From Agrocybe praecox (lineage: Eukaryota; Basidiomycota; Agaricomycetes; Agaricales; Agrocybaceae), in the NCBI GenBank assembly GCA_964017145.1, contig OZ024844.1, forward strand, positions 1,364,001 to 1,428,000: a stretch of DNA of 64,000 bases. The letters are read 5' to 3'. Below the pieces are notes generated by a model. That model worked only from the letters and a program-made list of their open reading frames with translations. It was not told the origin of the DNA and did not search any database. A program made the translations under genes and the position numbers. Shown here one piece after another: positions 43,857 through 56,912 of the stretch (its first letter is position 1; every line of letters begins with the position of its first letter).

Positions 43857-45426
43857 ATGGCTGCTCCCCCTCCACCTGAAAGTCACCCTCCATTACCTCC
43901 AAGGCAGTCTGGCGTACGCACCGTCCTCAGATACACAGGAATACCCCCTTCATGGCTTGACAAACGACCAAAACTACCCTCCAGGAATTGGCTCATATTT
44001 CTTTCGTGCACCTCGTCCATAATCGGACTTTATGTCTATGACCGAAGGCAATGTAAACAGATTCGCCAGGCATACGTCGACAAAGTCAAGCATCTCGCAG
44101 ATGTACCTGTAGACCCCTTCGAGACACCGCGACGAGTAACTGTGCTTGCAGCGAAATGGCCTGCGGACGAGGACTATGACCAGAGCCTCAGGTACTTCCG
44201 GAAGTACGTCAAGGTTCGGCTTGTATTCTCTCTTGGTTGTTTATGTCGCTGGACTGATGATTCCATTCCTTTGGGGGATTACTCTCCATTTGTAGCCTAT
44301 TCTAGTAGCAGCGGCTGTGGACTACAACTACGTGCCGGGCAAACGACACGGCGACATTGCGCGATGGGTCGCAGAAGATATTCGCCAGAGGAGGAGGCTG
44401 GACACTGGCATCGACGACGACCCCGAACCAACCAAAGCACTCCCAACGTACAAACGGCCAGCTGAAAGACGCAAGACAGAACTCGAAACAGGCGGAATAG
44501 TTATCGTCGGCCGGCCAACGTTCAAGGAGTTTATGTGCGGGTTAAAACGAGGCTGGACCGCTGGAGTAGAAAAAGTCGACGCGGACGAGCAGCTAGCGCA
44601 CATGTTGGACGAGGACAACGTATTTGACGAGCCTGAAGACCCTCGTTTCGCGAACTACGACAACGACAACAACGAAGAAAGTAACGCGTCGTCGCCGATG
44701 CAGCTCGCTAAACAGGCGTCTCCCGTATTCTCCCCTCTTCAAATGCGTCCTCCGACTTCTGCCTCTTCCTCCCCTTCCTCCCAGTCAACTTTTACATCGG
44801 CGACATCGGCGACTCCTCCCACTGTAGTAACTCCCTTACCTCCGCTATTGCTTGTACCTTTCACGAACTACATTGGCCTCAAACAAATTCCTCTGATGAT
44901 TTGGGGATTCTTCAACCAAAGGCATAAAGTTCAGGCTGGATCAGAAGCGGGTTACCGCTTGGTAATGAACACCACAAGGCCTATCGATGTTCCCGAGGTA
45001 TTCGACGAAGACGAGCAAACACCCGGTACACCAGAAGAACAAGACAAGCCTACGCCCAGTCTAGGAGACCTCGATTTCGACAAAGCAGCCGAAGGTTACT
45101 ATAAGAAGTCCCTCGCCAGTCTCGAAGAAGATATTGAAGGGCTCCGTAAAAAATACTACGAAGCTCTTCCGGCCAAGCTTACCACAGCCAGAGAACTTGC
45201 CAGGGGCACCCGGGAACCCACTAAAGCTGAATATGAAAACCCACCTCCCACTGAAGTCGAACTGCGTGCAGAACGACTGAAGAAGGAAAAAAGATGGCGA
45301 AACGATGTCGAAGGATGGGAAATGATTAAACCATCGCAGAAAATTGCACGGGACAATCGATTCAAAAACGCTCTTAGGATCTTCGTTGACCCACCCCAAG
45401 ATGAAGGTTCGGAAACGACATCATAA
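43857..45426 (+). CDS. TIM54: Mitochondrial inner-membrane translocase subunit TIM54
   Basis: Part of the TIM22 carrier-import complex of the inner membrane, also needed for assembly of the Yme1 protease in yeast. Two exons (43857-44213, 44296-45426) give 495 residues. It starts with a Pro-rich MAAPPPPESHPPLPPRQSGV, then the family signature YTGIPPSWLDKRPKLPSRNW, one membrane span (LIFLSCTSSIIGLYVYD) and QCKQIRQAYVDKVKHLADVP. The intermembrane-space part has VDYNYVPGKRHGDIARWVAE, GGIVIVGRPTFKEFMCGLKR and NYIGLKQIPLMIWGFFNQRH, and a basic C-terminus with KKEKRWRNDVEGWEMIKPSQ. A Ser/Pro-rich linker (about 260-310) lies in the middle. It is 181 bp downstream of PRP45 on the same strand. Confidence 0.92.
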
Positions 45427-45489
45427 GGATCTAGTATTACATTCTAATTTAATTTCTAATACGGCATGCTGATAATACACACTTGGATT

Positions 45490-48400
45490 CTACAATATGA
45501 CCACTGAACCGCTTTCAAGCCAAGCATCTAATTCCGCAAATTCTTCGTCTTCGACTCTCTCATTTTCTACGGGAGGTTTGCTCTGTACTCTTGAATCCAT
45601 AAGAAAAGAATAAGGGGGGCTCTTGTCCTTTGTCGACTCTTCTTTCCTTGTCGCAGGGGAAGGTTTCTGTGGACTCGTTATTTCGATAGACCCTTCACTG
45701 TCTGAAGACTGGAGGAACAAAGTCGAGTCCTTCTGCTATTATGCTGTTAAAATAGACAAAGTTTGAATCACATCCTACGCACTATGGGGCTTTTATCATA
45801 TTTTGCCCGTTTTTTCCGGGGCATTTGATTTTCATCCCGGGGTGATGCTTTGGAGGCTCTGGGAGACTTGGTGGAGGAATGAGATCCCCTTGTATTTTTT
45901 CTTTGCGTGCTAGACTTGGGCTTTACTCTGCCGTGGATGCTTTTACTGTCTACACGAGACATCGGTAGGATTGTTTCTGGCAAATCATCGGACTCGCTGT
46001 TGTATCCAGGTATATCCATGAACGGCCGCGAGCCACTGGGTCCAGCAAGGTCCGTGAAAGAAATATCGTATGGGTCGACGGAAAGTCTGCGTTTTCGTTT
46101 AGTCGTTTGGGTTGGTTCCAACTTCAGCCTCTGTCCTTCTGTTATCTGAAGGTTATCGGCGACACTTGCGCCCTCGTGGATTGCATCAAGTTGCATCAGG
46201 ATCTTGTTCTCTTTCTGGGTAACCACTTGAGATGGAGCATGAAATCGCTGCACTGTTGACCGCGGCTTTGGAACAACTTCCTCAGTTGCTGGAGCTTGTG
46301 CCTTCTTTTTCGGGACTGGAGGCGGATCTCGTAAACCATCTCGACAACTATGGGCGAGTTTAGACCTATGGTATTGTATTTGTTTGAAGGAACACCAACC
46401 ACATGTGTCTACATTTTGTTTTATCTTTGCAGGTATGGTTGCAGTCATATCTCCCGTCAGGTCGCGTCCTAGATACAGCCTTTTCGCTGTGTAGCTGAGA
46501 TGGTGGTGGTGGTGGTGGTGGGACCTTTGCAGGGTGTGCTAAACGACGTAAAATAGTCAAGACCTTTGGTTTAACAATCAACCACCTAACCTACCCTTAC
46601 CCTCTGATTTCACCGTTTTCAGCGCCTCAATTGAATTGATACTGTCCATGCTCATGTTCCAAAAATCAGGATCATCTTCAAGCCCAGCCAAGTCCATTTC
46701 CTTATTGTGGGCCCAGATGAATTAAATTCTGGATTGGACTGAAGCGTTGAACTTTACCACAGAAGAAAGCGGCCGTGTATCTGGTGTCGGGTATTCACTT
46801 GGCGGAAGGTCTGGCCTATACACTTGCTGGAAAGTCGTCCCTGCCAACGTTTCCTAAGTATACGTCAGTCCGAAAGTTTACTTGTAGGCAAAAAAAGTTT
46901 CACAGATGCGACGAGGACGAGAACACTTTGACTTGGCTTTCCGAGTTTAACTGAAACCTGAAAAGACTTTCCGCCCTTCAAGGCCTTTGTCCTACAATAT
47001 ATAGAGGATGGTTTATTAATCAAGGTGACCCAGAGTCATAGCGAAAGACTTACGGGATACGGCGCAGGTCTATCAGTTCGTTATCGGAGGTCAGCGTAAG
47101 TACTGCCGTCATTTGGAAACTTCGTGAGCGTTTCTTCGGTTTATTAGAACCTGTTGTATCTTCAAGCAAGGAGCACTCGATAGCAAGGTTAATTTGTACG
47201 GGATTTACTCCGCCGTCAGAATGAACTTCCACTTCCTTGATTTTCAAAGCATACTGCGGAAATTCTCCAAGGCATGACAACATTTCTAAACCAAAGGGAG
47301 ATCTCCGATTGAGGAGCTGTGAAAATTTAGTTACGATTCAGTCAAAGATGTGATCGACGTCAGCTTACTGTTTCAATCCTCAGCGGGTTTTGCTTTCGGA
47401 GAATATCTAAAGATGTAATCCCGTGTTCGGCTAAAACCTAGTTAAACGTCAAGGCATGGGTCACAAGTGTCATTGGCTGGTTCATTGTTACTGATTTACT
47501 TTGATTCTGTATGGCAAGGATTGTGTTAGTTGGCTCGCGTATACTAAATTTTCTTCATTAGCTCACGATTTCTCGCCGATATGTTCGATCTGCCGGAATA
47601 CAATGGCCCTATCTTCCCATGCCTTTGCAGAAAGACATCGGACACTGAAGAAAATGGATACTTATATATACCCATCAGGATTTTAATTAGAATGAGTTTT
47701 GCTCACAGTTCAAGACCATTCTTTATTTGCAAACCGTCCTTTTTTACGACGGCAACGTCCAGGGCAGCTATGAGCGAGGCTTATCAGGAATCAATGACCG
47801 GCCAGGGAAGTCACGAACAACCTCTGGCCACTCTAACGATATTTTTGAATACTGAGAAAGCTTCCATATGAGGTTGGCTGTCCAAGTTTTTATACTCCGC
47901 ATTATTGAAGGAAATTCCACTCAACACGGCCTATCATTACAATCATAACATATTTTCCCTTTTCAGGTAAAAAAAAACTTACTTGAACGAGTATAAATAC
48001 TTTGTCCGCCGTCTTCTCGACTTTCTTGATTTGATATCTTATATCAACGTCTTGCCTTAGTTTGTTGAAGAGCTAATGTAGGCGCTGTATAAATAAATAA
48101 AAACGAATTAACGTTGAGTAATCAACTCACATTTTTCTCGGACGCCCTCAGTTTAACGTCATGAAATCTAGAAAATGATTAGAGATGTTACAGATGCATA
48201 GAGCGTTGATATACTCTTCGGCACTGCAGATTGTCTCGAGCTGATTTCAAAAAATGTCGGACTATTGTGACGTAAATGTGATAAACAGTGGCTCACTATT
48301 TCCCTGAGTGATGGTTTCTCTGGCATAGCAAGAATTAGTTCCATCTATTGGTGGACCTCTTATTAGAGCAGTAACAAAGACGGGTTTGATATTTAGACTC

Positions 48401-51400
48401 ACGGTGGCACGCCGGATGTAGTACTGTAGCAAAAATTGTTAGATATGCTAGCTGTTGATAAAGTGACTCGTACTTTGCTCATTATCTCTCCGTATTGGGT
48501 AGAACTCAATGCCCCGACGTTTTTGCCATTTTCAACATAGTCGATAAGCTGTGTTTTCTTCAACCGAAAAATGCTGTCCATAACAACTTGGTCTACGTCT
48601 GCCGTTTGCTCCTGGGTGCCCTCCGAGTCATATGGAACCAGTGCATAAAAGTTAGGGTTCTTTTGCATCCGTTGATAAAGAAAGGAGCTGCGGAGCCAGG
48701 ATTTAGCGGACTCGACGTCCGTGATAGTTCCGAGACCAATTTCGGAATTCAGATGTTCTGCCAGGTTAGTGTGAAGAGAACTTTCAAGAATCGTTCTCCC
48801 TGAAACTAGGGCTTTATACTTCTGTTCTAGGTCAGTTTCACACAGTATAACCGCAATCCCGTCTTTGTCTGTGATACGTCGTAAGTGAGGATGGGAAGAC
48901 ATGCATAAAAACACATCATCTACCGTATTGAGGTCTTCCCTAGAATTCAAAGACAAAAGATAAGAGACGAAAGACAAAGAGTAAGTTGAGCTTACAGCGC
49001 GACCAAGCATTTGCATTACATCGAGATCAGAGTATTCCTTGCATGCGTTATTCTGGTATGTTTTAACACCCTTAATGACAACCATGTGTGCAGCTGCCGT
49101 AGACGGAATAAACCCAAGGCACGACCAAAAAGAAGTAAGGTATCCACGAACGAAGATTAACTCCAACGGCTAGAGTCTATCACTGCTTTTTAGCCCTATA
49201 ATCGACCTCGAGGATGTGAAGTGCTAACTGATGTGGCAATGAGAACTCGAAGAGTTTTTGTGAGATATAGATGTTCTGTAGCCTTTCGATCATCCATCGT
49301 AATGCCAGCATGGTGTACCCCGATGCCAATGGAAGCTAAATCTGAAAATCACACAAAGTCAATGTATCGAAAGGTGGACACGAAAGACAAATATTACCGT
49401 TCAAACGTTTGTCGCTAAATGAATAGGATATTCTATTGATTTGTTTGGTATGGGTGTATGCAGGTAGTCTATCGGAGCACCCACCTATTAGGACGAGACC
49501 ACGGCAACGAGCTTCGTTTCTTTTCGCCTTCGCAGAATTCTTTCATTAAAGTGTCAGCCGTTTCAAACACCCCTGCAGTGATAATTGAGATATGGATAAC
49601 TCCAGCAGTCCATAGGACCATACCTTTTCTCGTCGAGCAGAACACCAATATAGGCTTCCCAACAGAATATTCGCGCAGGACTGAGAACAATTTTGAATCC
49701 AAGGTCCTGGCGAATGCGAAATCATTCGTTCCATTTTTTCGAAACACGCCAACGACGTGCCTCGTTAGTTGACACGGGCGAAATTCATCCCCGAACTAAA
49801 ATCCAGAGAGTTACGGTTTAGATAATTATAGAAAAAAGAAGATCACCTCAAAGACCTGGGCGGGTTCTGTATTTCCAAGTCCGCTTTCAATCCATGAAGC
49901 CACGTCCCTTATGTTGGGGACTGTGGCTGATACCAAGATGAATCTAATGTAACTTCCTCTGCGTTTTATTCTCGATGTCACTACCTCCAATGTGCTCCCT
50001 CGTAATTCATTTAAAATATGGACCTGAAAATAGTATGCAGTAAATCAAAGAGCAAAATTTGCAATACATACTTCGTCGACGAGGAATAAGCGTATTTGTG
50101 ATAGGATTTGCTCGTGTTCATGCCTGATACATGTGTGAATATATAGAAGAACCATAACCAGTGGAGCATACCAATTTCTTGTCAAACTATCCCACTTTTC
50201 GCACTAAACAACGTCATGGAGATGTACTTTCAGAGGATGTCAAAAACATACTGTTGTAACTCTATGCAACAAAGGGTAAACTGAATGTTGCCGCGGAATA
50301 TTGATGGAAATACAAACATAATCGAGGCGTTTCTAGCATCCCCCCATGCATTTTGACCAAATACAACAGTGTCCCCAGTTAATTCACAGCCTAAGTCCAT
50401 ATTTTAGGTATAGCCCGTCTTTGGATACCAGATGTACGTACATTTGTATCCAACAGGTTCAAATTTTGCCATCCAATCTTGGAATTTTTCGGAGCATAAA
50501 GCCTATGTGCAATTGTTGCGTGAGTTGTATAGATGTTACAACATGCAACAAATGCATACCTTAGTAGGAGCCACATAGATACATTTAGCTGGTTTTCCCG
50601 TGGCTTTGCTGCGGTCCAGCATACGAATGATTCCCAATTCAAATAACACCGTTTTCCCACTTCCAGTCGGAGCTAAAACAGTAAAAACCGTCAATATGCA
50701 CAATACGTCGGGACCGAACGATGCGCACCGCTGACAACCTAAGAATTCAAGCTATTTATTACTCGTAGTAAGTAGATGATGAAATTTAGCTCGCCATATT
50801 TTTGTCGCCATTCATCACCTAAAACAGATGGTTCAGTCTCCAGAAAACCACCTGCGAACGAGGTTCATACCGCCTCAAAACAGGATGATTGGACTGCATT
50901 GAAGACACCAAACTTAAACATGCTGCGGTAAATGTCAGCTAAAATTTTGGTTGCTTAGTTTGTACGTTGGACGTCAATCGGATATCAAGCGTACTGACGC
51001 AACTCTGAGACTGGGCGCAGTCTTATGCCATGGGAATTTCTCGTTCTAGGTTGTTCTGAAGCTTGGCCGGGTTGCTCTATGTTATCATATTGGGAGTTAG
51101 TTCTCGCCGTCAAGCTTCTTTGCGAATTAGTTAAGAGTTGTCTGTTGGTTCGATAAGCATGCTCTGGGTCGTTGACATGCGGAGTAGGTTTGCCTTGAAA
51201 AAAGCTCAGTCATAGAAACGGACATGGAAGAGAGCGTAACCTTACTATGTGAAGCATTTGAATCCGAGTCCACTGCATTCGAGGTAAGTGCTCGACCAAA
51301 TACAGGGTGATCCGTATTGTGTCGAGACACATTATTGGATAGCTGGGTATATGTCGCGACATGATTGGGACGCAGAGCAGCTGAAATATGCTGAATTTTA

Positions 51401-51639
51401 GAGCTCGATGGTGTCGGAGAAGACACTACAGAGGTGATGTGAGTAGGTCAGTGGACAAGTTTGCGCATATATCCACCATGCTGCTCTCCATCATCGTAAT
51501 AAAAATCATCATCTAAAAACGGGTCCGTGAGTACCTCCTGATGGTTGTTTAAAGATACAATGTTTCGTGGATCCTCATAAAAAGAGTCATCTTCCGAATG
51601 ATATGAGAGGGAACGATCTTGATAATAATGACTATTCAT
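45490..51639 (-). CDS. MER3: Meiotic ATP-dependent DNA helicase MER3/HFM1
   Basis: Ski2/Brr2-type helicase that stabilises recombination intermediates for crossovers in meiosis. From the ATG at 51639 many exons join in phase. A disordered N-terminus leads to RLRPVSELPDIYRSMFKFGV and FNAVQSSCFEA, then Walker A APTGSGKTVLFELGIIRML, IYVAPTK, the DEVH box (FLVDEVHILNELRGSTLEVV), FILVSATVPNIRDVASWIE, ILVFCSTRKGM, SIGIGVHHAGITMDDRK, LAVGVNLPAHMVVIKGVKTY, EYSDLDVMQMLGRAGRPQYD, the winged-helix part and a Sec63-type domain (IKEVEVHSDGGV onward). The C-terminus has the HFM1 zinc finger DCNHTCKDKTKCRHMC and a long basic disordered tail. A run of seven prolines (near 46500-46520) comes from a CCA/ACC-type repeat. 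It is divergent from CKS1. Confidence 0.93.
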
Positions 51640-51870
51640 GATAGATGATGCATAATGGTAAGAAACGCGATGGTCAGTTCCTGCAGGGGCAGTCACTGTC
51701 ACTGTTGACGCGACAAATCACGTGAAATAGAGGTCACAAGACTTCTTTGTGACAGGCGCGTAAATGATAACACACAACTACATTCTCGGCGCCCATCTCT
51801 CTTTCTGCCACCGCCTTCAGCGAGTCAGGTTTACTCTCACTTATTTCGACCTCTTTACATATCTATTACA
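51640..51870. promoter_or_regulatory. Shared divergent promoter, MER3/CKS1
   Basis: 231 bp between start codons. A repeat-like cagtcactgtcactgttgacgcg lies near 51690-51712 and a pyrimidine-rich stretch (tcggcgcccatctctctttc, 51786-51805) precedes CKS1. It holds MluI-box-like acgcg cores at 51709-51713 and on the opposite strand near 51758; these are cell-cycle (MBF) elements in other fungi, so the match is suggestive only. Confidence 0.4.
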
Positions 51871-52374
51871 ATGGCATCTAACGCGCAACAGCCAACAGCT
51901 GCCCAGCAAAAAGAACTAGCGCGCAAACTGGATGAATATATCGAAAAGTGAGATCGCACACAACCCCTCCAGCCAATGTTCTTCATCTCAAGTTCAATCT
52001 AGGATTCACTACTCAGATCGATATTCAGATGATGAATACGAATTTCGACATGTTATACTCCCAAAGCAACTTCTGAAAATGATTCCAAAGGAGTACTTTG
52101 ACGCAGACGGGTCGGGCGTACTGCGGTTACTCACTGAGCAGGAATGGCGAGGTATTGGAATCACTCAGAGTCTGGGATGGGAACACTACGAGGTGCATGG
52201 TAAGCCGCCTTAAATTAAAGAGGTTTTTACCTCATATCACGGCTAAAACTATCATTAGCTCCAGAGCCTCATGTCCTCCTTTTCCGACGTGCCAAAAATT
52301 TCGGTATTCAACCACCAGCACAACCTCGATTCAAGGACGCAAGAAGAAAGTAGTTGGACTCTGCCAACGTAACG
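51871..52374 (+). CDS. CKS1: Cyclin-dependent kinase regulatory subunit CKS1
   Basis: Small adaptor that binds Cdk1 and phosphorylated substrates, promoting multisite phosphorylation in the cell cycle. Three exons (51871-51947, 52003-52199, 52259-52374) give 129 residues. The N-terminal helix [20 protein letters not shown] leads into [20 protein letters not shown], then [40 protein letters not shown] and [11 protein letters not shown], covering the anion-binding Arg pocket and the beta-hinge HAPEPH. The tail after GIQPPA is not typical and depends on a (CA)3 run (see findings). Length and core fit the Suc1/Cks family. Confidence 0.93.
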
Positions 52375-52624
52375 AGTCTTTCCGCTTTGTTGGCCGCTGT
52401 TTCTGTCGCAACCTTGCTTTCCTAATTTCATCTGTATCCCTTACGCAAGCTGTGTGGCATTTTCATTATTCTATCTGTATATTCCAATTGCATGATCCTG
52501 GGTCTTCTTCGTGTTTATATACAACAGTTATACCCTGTTGAATGCACGAAAACAATGATATTCTATTAGATTGTACATTGAAAGTTTCAGCACTAGATGG
52601 TTGACATCGTCATACTACAAGCAA

Positions 52625-55600
52625 TTAGAATCGTGGAACAGGAAGATCATTCCACTCTACCATAGGACCTGGATCTACTGAAGGGATCAGCTTATCCTTG
52701 AACGCCTTCTTATCCTCGATATAAATGACGCCTTGCTTGCGGTAATCACCAACTTCACCGTCGACCGGATGTTGATCCACAAGGCCAGGAAGCTGTACCA
52801 ATAGCTTTTTGCCTTGGTCGGAATTGAGTACGGGTAACCAGTACTTTCCAAAGTCGACAATGCTTGGTGTAGCGTTGTCTATGGATGTCCTCCATGCCTT
52901 TACGTCCAATTCGGGGTATGCTTGATGAACAAGTTTCTCAAATGCCTCGGCAGCGGCAGCACTGACTCCTTTTGGTGGTTCTTTCTGCGAAACCATGTGT
53001 ACCGAAAGTTTAGCACGAATGTTGGAGGAAGGATGCACCCTCTTGAGGAACAGGTCAATAACTTCCTCCTTGGATACAGTCTTGAGAACCGACAAATCTC
53101 TTTCCCCTGCGAGTATTTGATGTCAGAAAATGTGGCAAAGTTGAATAATCAATGGTACTTACTTCTGAAAAAATCAAAATGACCGCTGGAAATATGGACT
53201 AGATACCTTGAGACTTCTTCTGAAAGATTTTTGTCCGCTTCCAGCAATTTCTTCTCCAGACTGTTTTTATGGACTTCAAATTCATTGTCATCCATAGTTT
53301 CAAGTCGAGTTTTCATTTCATCCAAGAAAGCATCCACGCGGTCTTCAAGATAGGTTGGTTTTTTCTCGCTTTGAACCACAATTCGGATTCCTGTTTCACT
53401 TGCTCCAGGTAGCCTCCACGAAGTGCAATAAACAATATACCCTAGCTGTTCCCTGGTCCGTAGTACGTTGAAGGCAGGCTCACTCAAAATTTGAGTGAGA
53501 ACTTGGGATGTCACTCGCAATTTGTCGTCGGCAATGGCTCCGTAATACGTGAAGTATGTCAAAGCAGAATTTGCCTGGTTGGGGTTGGGGATAGGAGCCG
53601 AGTAGGTGTAATTAGAACCTGAGATAACAACTTGGCTTCAATTTTAATGAATTTAACACATGGGGTATATTACCTTCGGGCATGAGAAGGGCTCGGTCGT
53701 TCAATTCGGTTGGGGAAAGAGACGACGGTTTCAAGCCATCCTCAGCCATCTCGGCAATCTTAATTGCCTCCTATGATTAGGGAAGCTGGTTAAATACGTG
53801 TAACGGTATTAGGTACAATAGCTTACGTCTTTGTAGATGTTGCCGACAGCAAGAATGCGGAGATTGACTTGAGAAAAGAGCGTCTTGAGATGGGCTATTA
53901 CCTCATCGGCTGTGATAGCTATGTCAAAACATAAGTGATTTGTTTTAGTATTATCAAAGTAAACGTACAAGGCAGTTCCTTGAGTTTTTCGTCTTCAGTC
54001 CACAGACTTTCAGTCATGAAGTATCGTGAATAGTAGTCCGAAAGAGAATAGGATTGCCCCAGGTAGAAGTTGATGTAAGACCTGCGAATCTGCCAAGAGT
54101 CGTTAACGTAGGTCAATTGGAGGGATTGAATTAAAGCCGACCTCTTCTTTGATGACTTCTAATCTTTGTGGATCAACCGTAAGGGCTTTTACTTTCTCCA
54201 GAACATGTCTAACAAGGGTTGCCATCTTATCATTGTATCCACTCGTAGTGACATGGAATCCAGTGCTATGAGAAGCAAAATCGTACGAGAGTCCAGCGAG
54301 GTCGGCATCATACGAAAATTCAGTCAAAGAATCGTTGACAATGCCTGCGTAAATCCTAAACAACATTATGAGTAATGTTATCTGAAAATTTTATAGGAAT
54401 TATAGTATACTTCGTGATGACCGAGGCTCGAGCAGAGGAGTTGGCCAAAGGACTAGTGAAACAAATGGACCGATCAAAATTTGTATACAATTTGTTCAAA
54501 TGCAACGAACCTCCGAATATCGATTACAATATGAGCCTTCGGGACCCAAAATTTATCATCCTTTTTGTGCCAGAGGGATGAAAGCGATGTTTGCCTAATC
54601 AAGTGTGGGCGTTTAACGGGCTATGGGGAATTAGATTGTGTCGATCTATTGACAATCTTCAAGCGCACCTCTACTCCTTCCTTTTTATCTGTCTCCAGGT
54701 TTGTGGGAATAAATTCATTGGGTCCAGGGAGATACAATTCAGGAATATTGTTCGACCCGGTAGCCTATTATAACATTTATTAAATTTAACTAACATTTGA
54801 AGAGACCTCAAGCTGCTTACCTCATTGATGAACATATTATCGAACTTCTGTACAGCATACCCAGTACCGTACCAAGGTTCTTTCTCCCATGTCAGATTGG
54901 GATTTACCTTTAGATGTTCCTCTTCCTTGGCCATGAGAACCACCCGACTATTTTCGATTGTGAATTGATCAAGATATTCCCGGATTTTGGCCTCTCCGAC
55001 TTGCTTTTCAGCGTCATTCTCCCAATCATATGTAAGGCGTGGCGCAGAAAGCAATAGTTCGGCCGGAATGGGCCATGTCATGTGTTCTGAGATCCAGGTA
55101 GCGTAGTCGTCCGGACGCCTCTTCTCAGCGAAGCGGAACCGTATATTAGAAAGGTTGACTACTTCTTGATGATGGAAAGGCTCGAAGGTCGAAGAACGCA
55201 GAAGAGCAAGGTATTTATACGATGCAAGAATAATTTCCTTGTAATTGGCTATTCAACAGATAAGAATGAATGAAGAATACAATGAAGAAATTGAAACTCA
55301 CCGAAACCTTCGGGAGTCATATGAATTGTCAATTTGAACATGGCAAATCCTCTTGCAAGGTTTTGAGAGCCACAGCTTAATGCAGTTACCCAATGTTTAT
55401 TCTTAAGGTATGAATGTAACGATCCTGGACCTTCATGACCAACGAAATGGGTAATAAAGTTGGCAGGTTTGTATTTCCATAAGGGTGCTTGATATTCAAG
55501 AGGGAACGAGATTTCAAGTGCGTGGAAGGCCATGATTGTCTGCACCGAAACCAGTGTCTGGCAGAACGTCAATCAGTATCAGTTCAGCACGAGATGTTCC

Positions 55601-56912
55601 ATGCATTTCGACATACCCCCTTTTCCGCTGAGCCGAATGGATGGTCGTTGATCATTGGTACTGGATCCCGTCCACGATTTGGAATGGGCGAGAAAAGGGC
55701 ATTCGCAAGATCGGCCAATTCATCCAAAGATTCTGCATGGGAACATAACAAAATTTAGTTGCAAGGGGAGACGTTAAGGACATGAAGTTCGTACCCTTGC
55801 CCACGATGACCAATCGCATCCTACTAGCGCAATATTCTTTTGTCCACCATTCCACGAGTCGACGACGGGTTTCGCGACCAATTGCACCACCATCTGCATC
55901 TGTTTCGCTGCCCGTAGAGGTTCCTGAAGGCGCTGGTGACGGGATTCGAGATGACGCAGGCGTCGGTTCTGCGCTGGATTTCGTCGATAGATTCTTTTCT
56001 TTCAACTTTCCCTGTTCTTTGAGCTCCCTTGCCGCCCTGGACAAGCTTTCGAGGTTCCCACTGCCAAATTTAGACCATACGTGGCCGGGTTTTGATAGGT
56101 GTTTATTCAGTTGGAAGATACGCCACATATCAGATTGGTGATTCTTTTTATGTTCCGAGTTAACAGCGTTCAGCTCACGAGAGGTACAAGAAGGCGAAAA
56201 TAATGGGCAATGGAAAAAGGCTGCGAAACGTTCCAAAGCGCCTGGAAGTGCAGAGGTCGCGACATTGAAGTAATAATTCGTGTTGGAGGTGGAAGTATAG
56301 GCATTTGATGATCCATTATTGTTGGCCAAAAACTAATAATAAGGTACGCTTAGAATGGAACAAGTTTGGGAGAGTGTGATATATACCTCTGAGTACTCGT
56401 TTTCCTTTGGGAATTTCTCCGTCCCCTGATAAGATTATAAATGAATCATTCAGTCAAAATTCGTATGAAAGCTCACCATGAAAAGCAAGTGTTCGCAGAA
56501 GTGAGCAAGACCAGGCATGTCATCCTTAAACCATTATTCAAAAACCTCTCCAATCATATTTGAGATGGACGCGACATACAGGATCGTAGAGATGCCCGAC
56601 AGCAACGTCAAGGCTAGCAGCTGCCTTGTCTGTCTTTGCATCGTGAACAAGCGTTGCCCGCAGTCCATTTGCCAATTCTATTATCCGATAGTCTCTATCA
56701 TCCTGTTCTGATTTAACGATTGGTTTTGTGAAAACACGATAAGGATTGAGGTCAGTCTTGTCGAGGATTTTCCAATCTGCGTCGGTGGTCGTTGCCATTC
56801 TTCTAGAAGTGCGAAAAGAATGGATAGGCGCAGGCCTATGTAATCTGGGTATGAGTGTGCGACAAGGATTACCAGATGGTGAAAGTCGCAATCGAGGAAT
56901 GAGAGTGAACAT
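52625..56912 (-). CDS. STE23: Insulysin-type M16 metallopeptidase (STE23/IDE)
   Basis: Inverted-zincin peptidase that degrades small peptides; yeast Ste23 can also trim a-factor. The ATG at 56912 starts an Arg/Ser/Pro-rich segment without acidic residues (LIPRLRLSPSGNPCRTLIPR), a likely mitochondrial presequence. A second in-frame Met at residue 39 (MATTTDADW) would give a cytosolic form. The zinc site is [20 protein letters not shown], with HFCEH at residues 119-123. NNNGSSNAYTSTSNTNYYF, SEHKKNHQSDMWRIFQL and KEYCASRMRLVIVGKE follow, then YLKNKHWVTALSCGSQNLAR, the middle domains (WEKEPWYGTGYAVQKFDN) and a C-terminal DFF...RTREQLGYIVYC part with the canonical inhibitor/active-site tyrosine arm. 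A disordered insertion of about 60 residues (rich in Ser, Pro and Thr) lies after LSRAARELKEQG. Confidence 0.92.

Noticed and set aside
52098..52541. 147-codon plus frame overlapping CKS1
   Set aside because: Shadow of the CKS1 exons 2-3 and their intron in another frame.
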